DNA of 64,000 nucleotides. It comes from Paenibacillus sp. PL91. GTDB taxonomy: Bacteria; Bacillota; Bacilli; Paenibacillales; Paenibacillaceae. Position numbers and translations under genes: made by a program. The stretch is from positions 1 through 64,000 of the forward strand of contig NZ_JABBYG020000008.1 of the NCBI RefSeq assembly GCF_012935325.2, given 5' to 3'. Position 1 is the first letter of the stretch. Every line of letters starts with the position of its first letter. The notes beneath the pieces are model-generated. The model was not told where the DNA came from, searched no databases, and saw nothing but the letters and a program-made list of their open reading frames with translations. Shown here piece by piece: positions 33,386 to 43,600 of the stretch.

Positions 33386-34081
33386 ATGAAATCATTAAAA
33401 ACATCGTTAGGAATCGCGATCGGCAGCTACGCAGTCGCTCTAGTGGTTTACTGGATTTCCTCTCCCTATATAGCCATTGCTATACCAGCGCTTGGCATGC
33501 TGATCGCGCTCTCGTTAAAGCAGCGAGGCAGGAAAGAAATCAATCATTCTTCACGCGAGCCTGAGCTGCAGCAGAATCCGCAGAACAACGCCATACAACA
33601 GACACCAAGCGCAGCCGCCTCGGCTAGTGTCCCAGCTGCCGCGCAGACTGCTGGAGCAGCAGCAGCTCCGCCGCAGGTTCTAGATCCCGAGCTTGCTTCT
33701 GCATTAGAATACATCGGAATCATCGAAGATATGATTTTACTCGAAGGCGAGCAAAATAATTTAGACGATGAAATTGTTCAGAAGACACTTGCCCTGCTGT
33801 CGCGTCTAAACCGTTTAATTCCGGATTTAGTCGCTTTGGGCGATTCAAGCATTAATCACAACATTGTGCGCTTGGTACGGAAGGATTTGAACTCGACGAT
33901 CAATCCTTTTCTGCGGCTAAGCGGCGAGGCGAAGCGCCAAAACAGGCGGCTATTGCTGGACGGCATCAAGGATGTAGATTCCAAGCTTACTTTTTATACG
34001 AAAACGATTGAACAGAAGGATCTTATGGAGCTTCGTACGAAGGCTGAATTAATGCAGCAGCGATACCGGCTTACGGACTAA
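33386..34081 (+). CDS. XpaC-like membrane-associated protein
   Basis: 231 aa. Two short hydrophobic segments near the N-terminus (about 8-24 and 28-45), then a Gln/Ala-rich linker (about 55-100) and a helical cytoplasmic domain with long acidic and basic helices (LDDEIVQKTLALLSRLNRLIPDLV and ELRTKAELMQQRY). This is the XpaC layout (5-bromo-4-chloroindolyl phosphate hydrolysis family). In Bacillus subtilis xpaC is followed by yaaN, a TelA protein, exactly as here. Function is unknown. It is 26 bases before TelA. Confidence 0.75.
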   Translation: MKSLKTSLGIAIGSYAVALVVYWISSPYIAIAIPALGMLIALSLKQRGRKEINHSSREPELQQNPQNNAIQQTPSAAASASVPAAAQTAGAAAAPPQVLDPELASALEYIGIIEDMILLEGEQNNLDDEIVQKTLALLSRLNRLIPDLVALGDSSINHNIVRLVRKDLNSTINPFLRLSGEAKRQNRRLLLDGIKDVDSKLTFYTKTIEQKDLMELRTKAELMQQRYRLTD

Positions 34082-34107
34082 TTAAATGAATGAAGGGGGA
34101 AATAAGA

Positions 34108-35205
34108 ATGTCACAACAGCTCGTACAATTAAAAAATGAAGACCTCCAGAAGCTGGAGCAAGAAGTACAAAGCACGATGCAGAAGGTAGCGACAACGGAT
34201 GCGATGCATTTGGATACGCTAATGGATGAGATTACGAAAAAAGGCCAAAAGACGCTTGAGCGCTCCGGGCAGACGCTAACGATGCTGGAGCGTCCGTTAT
34301 CCGATCTGATGTCAGGCAAGAGGTCTGAGGTAGCGAACAATATGCTCAAGCTGCGCAGCGAGGTTGAGGATTTGAGCAAGAGCAAGCAGCTGAGCCTCGT
34401 TCAGAAGCTGCTTCGCAAAGCGCCGATGAAGGCTTATATTTATAAATATCAATCGGCCAAATCGAATGTACAGGTCATCGTGAAGTCGCTTAGGGATGGT
34501 CGCGACAATCTTGAAGAGAACGTCGTGCACATGCGCAACCTGAAACGCAGCAGCTTGGACAATGTTTATGACCTGCAGCTGCTGGTCGAATACGGCAATC
34601 GCCTCAAAAAAATGTTCGAGGACGAAATTGCGAAGCCGGAGAACGAGCTGCGCAAGACGTATTTGGAGCGCGGTCTTCGCAAGGTCGTTACCAAGCTTCA
34701 GACGTACACGGAAATGATTATGCTGTATCAGCAAGCGATTGCTGCAACGGATATTATTAACGATACCAATGATAAGCTGATGGATGCGCTCGACAGCTCG
34801 ATTGATAAAACGCAGCATTTGATGTCGGTATCGGTGCTCATTGCGAGCGCGATTGATGATCAGATGAAAGCGATTGAAGCGGTCAATTCGACGAATGAGA
34901 TGTTAGGCAATCAATTTGCCGAGAATGCGCGCCTTCTGAATGAAACGAGCGAGAAGGCTAACCAAGCGTTGACGAAGCCGGCAATGAGCATGGAGCTTGT
35001 TGAGCGGGCGATGTCGGATCTCTTCTCGGCCATGGATAAATACGAGAATTCAAACCGCCAAATTATCCAAACCGTATCGCAGCAGACGGAGAAAATGACG
35101 CAAATCAACCAAAAGGTCGGACAACGGCTAGGCATTCAAGCCGCGTCAGGCGCAGGTCAAGCCGAGCTTCCTTCGGCATCGGCGGCTAAAGGCTTTTTGG
35201 AATAA
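34108..35205 (+). CDS. TelA family toxic-anion resistance protein (YaaN-like)
   Basis: 365 aa, ATG 34108 behind AAGGGGGA. The protein is almost wholly alpha-helical and rich in charged heptads, with no membrane segment. Landmarks are the DEITKKGQKTLERSGQTLTMLERPL region (about 37-61), SLVQKLLRKAPMKAYIYKYQSAKSNVQVIVKSLRDGRDNLEEN (about 98-140) and later MKAIEAVNSTNEMLGNQFAENARLLNE. These are the conserved blocks of TelA/KlaA proteins, genetically linked to tellurite and cell-envelope stress resistance. It is co-transcribed with the XpaC-like gene and ends in a terminator. Confidence 0.92.
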   Translation: MSQQLVQLKNEDLQKLEQEVQSTMQKVATTDAMHLDTLMDEITKKGQKTLERSGQTLTMLERPLSDLMSGKRSEVANNMLKLRSEVEDLSKSKQLSLVQKLLRKAPMKAYIYKYQSAKSNVQVIVKSLRDGRDNLEENVVHMRNLKRSSLDNVYDLQLLVEYGNRLKKMFEDEIAKPENELRKTYLERGLRKVVTKLQTYTEMIMLYQQAIAATDIINDTNDKLMDALDSSIDKTQHLMSVSVLIASAIDDQMKAIEAVNSTNEMLGNQFAENARLLNETSEKANQALTKPAMSMELVERAMSDLFSAMDKYENSNRQIIQTVSQQTEKMTQINQKVGQRLGIQAASGAGQAELPSASAAKGFLE

Positions 35206-35226
35206 AAGGCATGTGAATATAGGATG

Positions 35227-35254
35227 GACGAGCTCTTGTGGAGCTCGTCTTTTT
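35227..35254 (+). terminator. Terminator after TelA gene
   Basis: GACGAGCTC pairs perfectly with GAGCTCGTC around TTGTG, then TTTTT. Confidence 0.92.
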
Positions 35255-35353
35255 GTTATGCAGCGGGGCATGGGAAGGGATGTCTCCATAATAATAGCTC
35301 ATAAAAAAGGGACCGCCGGCATAGTTTTAAAGAAAAAACGAGGTGATCATGCT

Positions 35354-35449
35354 ATGTTTGGCGGTATTGCGCTAGCTGCGCTCCTTATTGTTTTAATTGT
35401 TGTCGCCAGCTCCGAGAGAGTGGAGGCCATTATGGAGGATTTTAACTAA
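35354..35449 (+). CDS. Small membrane protein, 31 aa
   Basis: ATG 35354 follows GAGGTGA with 7-base spacing. The product begins MFGGIALAALLIVLIVVASS, one membrane helix, and ends with the acidic tail ERVEAIMEDFN. The frame upstream to 35213 has no signal. It is too small to assign. It lies between the TelA terminator and a promoter at 35478. Confidence 0.55.
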   Translation: MFGGIALAALLIVLIVVASSERVEAIMEDFN

Positions 35450-35474
35450 CGGCTATTTGCGTACGACTCTGATT

Positions 35475-35483
35475 TGGTATAAT
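35475..35483 (+). promoter_or_regulatory. Extended -10 promoter
   Basis: TGG directly before TATAAT (35478-35483) gives an extended -10 element. The next gene starts 37 bases on. No convincing -35 box. Confidence 0.5.
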
Positions 35484-35519
35484 GGATTGAAATTATACTG
35501 TTGATCGGAGGTATTCCAC

Positions 35520-36083
35520 TTGGAATTCACTTATGAGATTATTTCGGAGTCCAATATTAACGTTCGGTTCATTTACGGCGGAGAATGGTTTACCTTTAAC
35601 CTGTTCAACCGGGACCATCAGTGGGTGCTTCATCCGTTTGATTCCTCGCTGATACGCAACAAAGACATGAGCAGGCTTGTCATTGCAGATCTGCTTCAAC
35701 ATAAGCCCTTCCAAGTTATGCTGGCGAAAGAAGGCATCATTCTATCAGAGCTGAATACATCCATTCCGCTTGGCCAAAACCAGGAAACAGAGGCGGAATA
35801 TGAGGAGCTTCCCCGCATCGACAGAGGATCTGACCGGATTTTTGACGAGCAGCGTCCTTCTAGCCCTTTTGAGTTCGATATTGATCAACTGATCGAGGAA
35901 AATGAGCTTGAGGATTTGGTCCAGCTGGAAGTGCAGCTCATCGAAGCGCGGCAAAACATGTATAATCAAATTTTGCACCGGATGTTCATGGCTAATTTGG
36001 GGCCAACCGATCCGGAGTTCCAGAGGGTCCAGCAAATTGTCAAAGCATATGGAGAAGCAAAAACAAGGCTCCTTACGATATAG
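35520..36083 (+). CDS. Uncharacterised protein, 187 aa
   Basis: It starts at TTG 35520, seven bases after CGGAGGT. The first 90 residues look like a compact beta-rich domain (YEIISESNINVRFIYGGEWFTFNLF, then LVIADLLQHKPFQVMLAKEGII). They are followed by a very acidic linker (ETEAEYEELPRID) and a helical tail (LIEENELEDLVQLEVQLIEARQNMYNQILHRM). No signal peptide is present. I do not recognise the family. It has its own promoter and is 102 bases before thymidine kinase, which also has its own. Confidence 0.75.
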   Translation: MEFTYEIISESNINVRFIYGGEWFTFNLFNRDHQWVLHPFDSSLIRNKDMSRLVIADLLQHKPFQVMLAKEGIILSELNTSIPLGQNQETEAEYEELPRIDRGSDRIFDEQRPSSPFEFDIDQLIEENELEDLVQLEVQLIEARQNMYNQILHRMFMANLGPTDPEFQRVQQIVKAYGEAKTRLLTI

Positions 36084-36146
36084 CATTGTTCGTCGGTGAT
36101 TGTGCGGCCTTCAAATTTTCCAATCGTTTCGTGTCGTTAAATCCTG

Positions 36147-36152
36147 TATAAT
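36147..36152 (+). promoter_or_regulatory. -10 box of thymidine kinase promoter
   Basis: A perfect TATAAT lies 34 bases before the thymidine kinase start. The -35 region is weak (TCGTTT at 17-base spacing). Confidence 0.5.
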
Positions 36153-36185
36153 AGGAACACTGAACTTTTTTTGGGGGAGATTTGA

Positions 36186-36776
36186 TTGGCACAGCTTTAT
36201 TACAAATACGGAACGATGAACAGCGGCAAATCATTTGAAATTATTAAGGTCGCTCATAATTACGAGGAGCAAGGCAAGCAGGTGCTTATTTATTCTCCAT
36301 CCGTTGGCGCTCGAGACGGTGTGGATCGCGTAGGCTCAAGGGTTGGCTTCGAGCGTGAAGCGATTCCCGTTCATGAGGATACGAATCTCTATGAAAGCGT
36401 GAAGGCGCATGTAGCATCGGCGTTGCCGTCAAAAATTTATTGCGTTCTAATCGATGAAGCGCAATTTTTGAAGAAGCATCATATTTTGGAGCTTACTCAA
36501 GTCGTGGACGAGCTCAACATTCCTGTCATGGCATTTGGCTTGAAAAATGATTTCCAAAATCAGCTGTTCGAGGGCAGCTATAATCTGCTCGTGCAAGCGG
36601 ACAAAATTGAAGAGATTAAGACGATCTGCTGGTATTGCGATCGCAAGGCGACTATGGTCATCCGCTTTAATGACGGAGAGCCTATGAATGCAGGTGAGCA
36701 AATTCAGATCGGCGGCAATGAGGATTATAAACCGGTCTGCAGGCGCTGCTACAATGAGGCATTTCGCAAGGCGTAG
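36186..36776 (+). CDS. tdk: Thymidine kinase (type II)
   Basis: 196 aa, start TTG 36186 behind GGGGGAGA. P-loop GTMNSGKS at residues 9-16, DEAQF near 88 with the catalytic Glu, the lasso and zinc parts CWYCDRKA and CRRCYNEA. It phosphorylates thymidine with ATP in the salvage pathway. The size is that of other Gram-positive type II kinases. It is followed by a bidirectional terminator. Confidence 0.96.
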   Translation: MAQLYYKYGTMNSGKSFEIIKVAHNYEEQGKQVLIYSPSVGARDGVDRVGSRVGFEREAIPVHEDTNLYESVKAHVASALPSKIYCVLIDEAQFLKKHHILELTQVVDELNIPVMAFGLKNDFQNQLFEGSYNLLVQADKIEEIKTICWYCDRKATMVIRFNDGEPMNAGEQIQIGGNEDYKPVCRRCYNEAFRKA

Positions 36777-36842
36777 AGCACTATGCAGAAAAGCAATGCA
36801 GAACAGCAATACGTACAATGATATGATACATCTGCAATGAAG

Positions 36843-36879
36843 AAGAACCTCCCAGATCACGTGATTTGGGAGGTTCTTT
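36843..36879. terminator. Bidirectional terminator between tdk and terB
   Basis: AAGAACCTCCCA pairs with TGGGAGGTTCTT around a palindromic centre, with T on both sides. Confidence 0.9.
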
Positions 36880-36891
36880 CGCATGTCGGTA

Positions 36892-37338
36892 TTACAGGCT
36901 GAATTCGCTAGGGTTCAGGCCAAGTGTATTACAGATGTCACGAACAGCTGCTTGCTCTTTCGCATCGAAGTCGCCGTCTGCTGCGCCGATCGCGCTGCAT
37001 ACGCCAACGATGACACGCCCAACCTCCGGCTTGCTGCGGAACTTGGCAATCGCTTTAAGCGCCTCTTGCTTGCCAATCATGCCATCAAACTCGATATTTC
37101 CTACAAAGTGATTGAAACGATTGATAACATCGCTCATGTCAAAAACTTTGAGCTCCTCGCTGCGGCCAATATAACCAGCCATTTTTTGCTTTTCTGCAGC
37201 GTCGATAGTACCGTCAGCGCCTGCAACAATCGCACAGCCCGCAACGACCGCATCCATGAAATCTTTATTTTTGAATTTTTTAACCTGTTCGTTTAGTCCT
37301 TGCTTTGTGTTCTGCAGCCATGATGTGAATGAGCTCAT
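36892..37338 (-). CDS. TerB family tellurite resistance protein
   Basis: 148 aa from the ATG at 37338, just after GGAGGTT on the minus strand; upstream codons are not needed. A TerB fold covers residues about 25-145, with the Asp-rich sites AIVAGADGTIDAAEKQKM and AIGAADGDFDAKEQAAV typical of its metal-binding pairs. TerB binds the inner side of TerC and takes part in tellurite and phage-related stress response. It is about 10 kb from the TerC gene and in reverse orientation, unlike enterobacterial operons where it sits beside TerC. Confidence 0.9.
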   Translation of the reverse strand: MSSFTSWLQNTKQGLNEQVKKFKNKDFMDAVVAGCAIVAGADGTIDAAEKQKMAGYIGRSEELKVFDMSDVINRFNHFVGNIEFDGMIGKQEALKAIAKFRSKPEVGRVIVGVCSAIGAADGDFDAKEQAAVRDICNTLGLNPSEFSL

Positions 37339-37381
37339 ATTGCCCAACCTCCAATAGTTAAATTTTTGAATCTCTACCTCT

Positions 37382-37411
37382 ATTGTAGGTTCTAATGGGG
37401 TCAATTAGCAA
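37382..37411 (-). promoter_or_regulatory. Promoter of TerB gene
   Basis: On the minus strand TTGCTA (37411-37406), 18-base spacer, TACAAT (37387-37382). The start codon is 43 bases further. Confidence 0.45.
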
Positions 37412-37509
37412 ATGCTGTGGGAAAATGTCTGTTTTTGCAATGAAATTCATAGGTCTGGCGAAGTGGAACAATAGGCATGGCTAGTGGCTCGCAGTGAGGC
37501 GCGCATTTT

Positions 37510-37523
37510 TGGAACCGGTTGCA
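37510..37523. promoter_or_regulatory. cre-like / LacI-type operator
   Basis: TGGAACCGGTTGCA matches the CcpA consensus TGWAANCGNTNWCA at all but the two W positions and is nearly palindromic around CCGG. It lies 144 bases before the glycosidase start, a plausible place for carbon control. Confidence 0.45.
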
Positions 37524-37666
37524 AAATACAAAAAAACAACGCACATAATCGCAAGAATGCGCCATATTTTCAAGGACCGTTCGATTTTATACTTGTAGGT
37601 AATCTCGTCTGCAGCAGAAGAGGCTGAGCGGTGAGACGCTACTATAGTTTTGGGGAGGGTTTGGTT

Positions 37667-40600
37667 TTGAAAAGAAAGATGTCGATGATGACAGTGATGC
37701 TGTTGGTCGTTTCGCTGATGACGAGCTTGCTCTCGGTTGGCGCGGCGCCTTCGTCGCAAGCAGGCGGAGCGCTTCCGGCGTATTTGGATCCGGCAGGGAG
37801 CGTTGAAGCCCGGGCAGCGGACTTGCTGTCCCGAATGACGCTGGAGGAACGCGCGGGACAAATGATACAGCCGGAGAAAGCGAATATTACGCCAGAGGAG
37901 GTCAAGCAGTATTTTATAGGCTCGGTGCTTAGCGGCGGGGGCTCATTCCCAAATGGGAAGCAGCAGGACAGTACAAGAGAAAAGTGGCAGACGCTCATAG
38001 ACAGCTATCAGGACGGAGCGCTTTCCACGAGGCTTGGCATTCCGCTATTGTATGGCGTGGACGGGGTGCATGGCCATAACAACGTGAAGGGAACAACGTT
38101 GTTCCCGCATAACATTGGGCTTGGCGCGGCGAATAATGCTGAGCTTGTGAAGCAAATTGGTGCCGCAACGGCGAAGGAAATTCGGTCGACAGGCGCCAAT
38201 TGGGATTTTGCGCCGACGATTGCAGCCCCGCAGGACATTCGCTGGGGCCGTACCTATGAAGGCTACAGCGGCAGCCAAGCGATCTCTAAGGCGCTTGGGG
38301 CGGCATATATCGAAGGACTGCAAGGTGAAACCGCTGCTGAGCGCAGCCAAACGAAGCATGTCGTTGGCGCTGCGAAGCATTTTATAGGCGAAGGGTATAC
38401 CGATAATGGCACGAATCAAGGAAATATAACGAAGTATACGGAGGATGAGCTGCTTGCTTCTGATTTGTCGATGTACAAAGCGGCGGTTGACGCAGGCGTA
38501 CAAACGGTCATGGCGTCCTACCACAGCATTCAAGGCTTAAAGATGCATGCGAACAAGCGGCTTCTTACAGATGTGCTGAAGGGTGAGCTTGGGTTTAAAG
38601 GGTTCGTTATTTCCGATTACAACGCGATTCAGCAAATTACGCGTGATCAAGATGGCAAAGCCGTCAGCGGCTTGAAAAATCAGCTGCTCGTGTCCGTCAA
38701 TGCAGGCGTGGACATGTTCATGCTGACGGGTGATTGGAAGGCGAGCCTGAATCATTTGATCAGCCTCGTGAAGGATGGCAGCATTACGGAGGAGCGTTTG
38801 AACGACGCTGTACTGCGTATTTTGAAGGTGAAAATATCTTCAGGCTTGTTCGAAAATCCGAAGGCCGACGCTGATTTGGCAGGTTACTTCGGCGCTGATG
38901 AGCACCGCACGCTTGCGCGCCAAGCGGTAGCGGAATCGCTCGTGCTGTTGAAGAACGATGTTGTGAACGGCTCGCCGATCATGTCGCAGCTGAAGGGCAT
39001 GGACAAAGTTTTTGTAGCCGGTAAAAACGCAAACGATATCGGCAACCAGGCAGGCGGCTGGTCGATTACATGGCAAGGCGCATCCGGGGCGATTACGACC
39101 GGAACGACGATTTACGAGGGGCTTAAGGAGGTTGCAGGGGCGGGCAAGACCGTAACCTACAACAAGCATGGCCGAGGCGCAGCGGGCTACGATGTCGCGA
39201 TTGCGGTAGTCGGCGAAACGCCATATGCAGAAACGGCGGGAGACCGTACAAGCCTGAACCTCGATGAAGAGGATTTGGCAACGATCGCGAATATTCGCGC
39301 AGCTGATCCGAGCATCCCGCTTGTCGTCGTACTTGTATCCGGTCGGCCGCTCACGATAGCGGATCAAATGGATGATTGGGATGCGCTCGTGGCAGCATGG
39401 CTGCCGGGAACGGAAGGCCAGGGCGTCGCTGACGTGCTGATTGGAGACAAAGCATTCAAAGGGAAAAACCCGATCAAATGGCCATTCTATTTGACGAATT
39501 ATCCGATCATGACAGAGAGCAGTCCAAATCTGCTGTTCCCTATCGGCTATGGCTTAACGAGCGAACAGGCTACGCCTGCATTGCCGGCTAAGCCGGTTCA
39601 GCCGGAGGCGCCTTCGCAGCCACTGCCAGGCAAGCTGGAAGCGGAGTCTTTTGTCGCTAAGAGCAGCGGGCTAAATACAGAAGATACGCAGGATACCGGC
39701 GGCGGCAAAAATGTCGGCTGGACAACCGGCGGCGCTTGGCTGGACTATACGGTCAAGGTCAATGAGCCTGGCACATACAGCGCAGCCTTCCGCTATGCGG
39801 GCAACGGCGGAGCGACCGGCATGAAGAACAAGACAGAGGAAGGAGCGACAGTCGGCACGCTAAGCGTAGGCTCGACAGGCGGCTGGCAAAGCTGGCAAAC
39901 GGCTACAGTCGACAACGTCGTGCTGAGCAAGGCTGGCGTGCAGAAGCTTCGCTTGGAGTTTATAGCCGGCGATATCAACTTCAACTGGGTAGAGTTTACG
40001 CGTACTGGTGACGTTCCAGCAGGCGGTGGCGGCAGTACGGAGCCGGGCAATGGCGGGGAAGAGCAGCCGGTTCTTGTTGCCGGAGCCGTTGAATCATGGA
40101 TTTCCAGCGAGCGCGATGCGGGCAACCGCCAGTGGTATTACGCAGATCGTTACCTCGCGGGAGACAAGAAGCTGGAGCAGCAAGCGAATTTAGACTTTAC
40201 GCTGCCGGATAACAGCAAAGCAACAACGATTACGATCGATCCGGACAAAACCTATCAGTCGATGCTAGGCATTGGATCTTCGATGGAAGAAGCGACGATC
40301 CATAATCTTGTGAAAATGTCGCCGAGCAAGCAGGAAGAGCTTCTTCGCAGCCTGATCGACAAGGAAAACGGCATTGGCATGAGCCTCGTTCGCCTTACGA
40401 TTGGAACATCCGATTTTACAGCGCAAAAGTTTTATTCGTATAATGATTTGCCTGCCGGCGAGACAGACGTTGAGCTGTCGAAGTTCTCGATACAGAAGGA
40501 TATCGATTTTGGCATTATTCCAACCGTTAAGAAGATGCAAGCGATCAATTCGGATGTGAAGTTTTTCGCTTCGCCTTGGAGCCCGCCGGGCTGGATGAAA

Positions 40601-43600
40601 ACAACTGACAGCATGGTGAGAGGCCAGGTGAAGGAAGAGTATCTTCCGGTGCTTGCCGCCTACTATGTGAAGTTTTTGGAGGCGTATGCGGAGCATGGCA
40701 TTTACTTTGAAGGCATGACGCTGCAAAATGAGCCGCTGCTCGAAATTGATTATCCAAGTACAGCGATGTCATGGCAGCAAGCTTCTCGGTTAGCGAAGCT
40801 GCTTCGCGCGAAGCTGGATCAGAACAGCAATGAGAAGATCAAAAACGTAAAGCTATGGATGTTCGACCATAATCCTGGCGATACGATGGCTTACCCCGCG
40901 CAAATTTTGGGCAATCCGGTAGAGGGAGCCTACGACGCGATTGAAGGAACGGCGTTCCATGACTACGGCGGCGAGCTGTCCATGATGACGACCCTACAAA
41001 ACCTGTTCCCGGAGAAAAGCGTCTATTTGACGGAGCGTGCAGTATGGGGCACTTCGGGCGCCGATCGAATCGCGCAATATTTCCGCAACTATGCAAGAAG
41101 CTACAACAGCTGGGTTACGATGCTCGACAGCGATATTTCTACTCATCAATGGGTAGGCATACCGGATCCGACACCGATCGTTCAGGATTCCTCGAATCCG
41201 GATAACTATTGGAAGCTTCCGGAATATTATTTGATGGGCCAGTTCACCAAATTCGTGAAGCCGGGCTATGTGCGGATCGATAGCAACTATGGCTCAGCAG
41301 CAACGGTAACAAACGTCGCTTTCGCAAGCCCGGATGGCAGCGAAATTGTTACGGTTGTCATTAACCAAACCAATGATCCGCAGCCTTTCAAAATGTTGAT
41401 TGACGGTTTACAGATCAATGCCGTTATTCCGGCCAAATCAGCCGCTACTTACCGCTGGGATCGTACGCAAATCGCCAACGTTCCAGCAACGATTGATGCG
41501 ACTCGCTTTGCTTCGGCTGAAGGCGTGTATCAGGTTAACCCGAACGGTTATTTGGGCTCGTTCGACGCAAGCGGAACAGCCGCCTTCGACTATGTCGTCC
41601 ATGTGGACGAAGCGGGCGAGTATGACCTTGATTTGGCCCTTGCTGGCAAGCAAAGGGATGCTTCCGTAGACTTCAGCCTAGAGGGTCAGCCGCTTGTCAC
41701 GCTGCCAATTAAGCAGCCGACGTACGAATGGGAAAATTTCACGAATCAGCGCGTTCGCGTTGTGCTTCCTGCGGGGACACATAAATTAACGATGGCTGCG
41801 AGCAAAAACGATTACAACATTAAGAGCATCACGTTCACAAAGGCCGAAGCGGCACCGATTCAGCTTCCTGGACTTATTGAGGCGAGCAAATTTACGGCTG
41901 CTTTGAATGTGCTAGTGAATGGCTCGGCGGTCAGCTATGCCGACCCGAACGACTGGATGGAATATCAGGTACAGGTTCCGGCAGACGGCAGCTACGGTAT
42001 TACGTATCAATACGCCACCGAGCAAGCCGGTGCGAAGGCAGAGCTTTCAAGCGATGCTGCAGTGCTCCAAACAACCGATCTGCCAAGCAGCAATGGTTGG
42101 GATGCTTGGGCAACGGTGACGGATAACGTCACGCTGACGGAAGGCCTTCATACTTTGCGCATTCGAATCGTCGGCAGCGCCTTCAATTTGAAAGCGATCG
42201 CTGTAGGTCCGGCTATCCTTGCCGAAACAGCTGGTATTACGGAAGGCGCAGAGGCTGGAAGCGAGCTGATCGTCAAATTGTACAATGACAGCTTCAAAGA
42301 AGAATTGACGGCGGCCAATTGGTCGATTGCTGGGTATGCCGGAACGGTTGTAGACAGCGTGTATCGCGTGGATGACCATACGGCTAAGCTAGTTGTCGGA
42401 GGCTTTGCGGCTCGCGATTACGACTCTGATCGCGCCGTTACGGTCACATCCAGTGTATATGAGGCGGCATCGGGCAGCCTAGGCCAAACGATGAAGACTC
42501 AGGTTCTCTTTAAAGCGAATAATGACGCTGAATCGCTATCGCTGTCTGACAGCGCGCTTGCTTATGGCGTTAACGGCAAGGAGTTAGTGCTTTCGATTGC
42601 AGGGGGTACATTCGTAGAGCAAAATCTGAATGCGATCACCTTGTCGGGTTCTGGGACGACGCAAGGGGGTGTATCGCTCCGGTCGGCAGAGCTTCTGACT
42701 CCGCAATCCGTGAAGCTTACGCTGAACTGGAATGAAACGGTCTACTATAATGAATTGGAGCTGCAGGTAAACGTTCCAGTAAATGCCTACGATGATTCTA
42801 CAGGAGGCACTGCATTAACGGCCAGGACAGCATTGCTTGGCACGGAAAATGTGAAAACGCCAATTCATCTGTTGACCTTCAATTCATTGGATCAATTCAA
42901 TAAGCTGAAAGGCTTTGCGGTAACAGGATCGGGCAGCTCGAGCGGGCTTACGCAAATCGATGCGGGGGATTATGCCGATTATTTGGTACACGTTCCGGCT
43001 GCAGGCCCTTATGTCGTGACGTTAAAAGCGACATCTAATGGGCAGGCGCTAAACGGCATCGCACTTGAGGCGGAAAACGGCGCGGTTCGGAAAACGATCA
43101 CCGTTCCTAATCTGTACAATCAAGTTGTGGAATTACGGGTCGTTATTGACCTGAAGGAAGGCGATCAAAAGATTCGACTAGCAGCTGGCGCATCGGGCTA
43201 CTCGCTAAGCGGAATCAAATTTGAGCCGCATATCGTGCAAGTGATGGATCAAAGCGCTGCCATGAAAATTGAAGCGGAAAGCTATAGCCGCGCGGATGCG
43301 GCAGCCGTTCAAAGCAATATGGACGGGCAAACGCTGAAATTCAAAAACGTAGGCTTTATCGCGGCGGCGGGCTCGCTTTATTTTGACGTCAGCATTGCGA
43401 AGACCGGCTTCTACAAAGCGACCTACCGCTATGCGACGCCGCAAGCGGGCGTGAGCGGAACGTTGTCGGTAGACGGCCATAAGCTGTCGACTACGCCGCT
43501 TGGCGCGAGCGGAGGCTGGGACAGCTATACCGAAACCTCCGGCATTGTACAGCTTGCGGAAGGGATGCAAACGATCCAATTCACAAGCAATAATGATGGA

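Larger units (their letters stand above)
37339..37666. other. Intergenic region between divergent terB and the GH3-GH30 gene
   Basis: No gene is supported. It contains the TerB promoter (minus), a cre-like palindrome at 37510-37523 and a flanking inverted repeat (GGCGC/GCGCC near 37499 and 37560). Confidence 0.5.
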
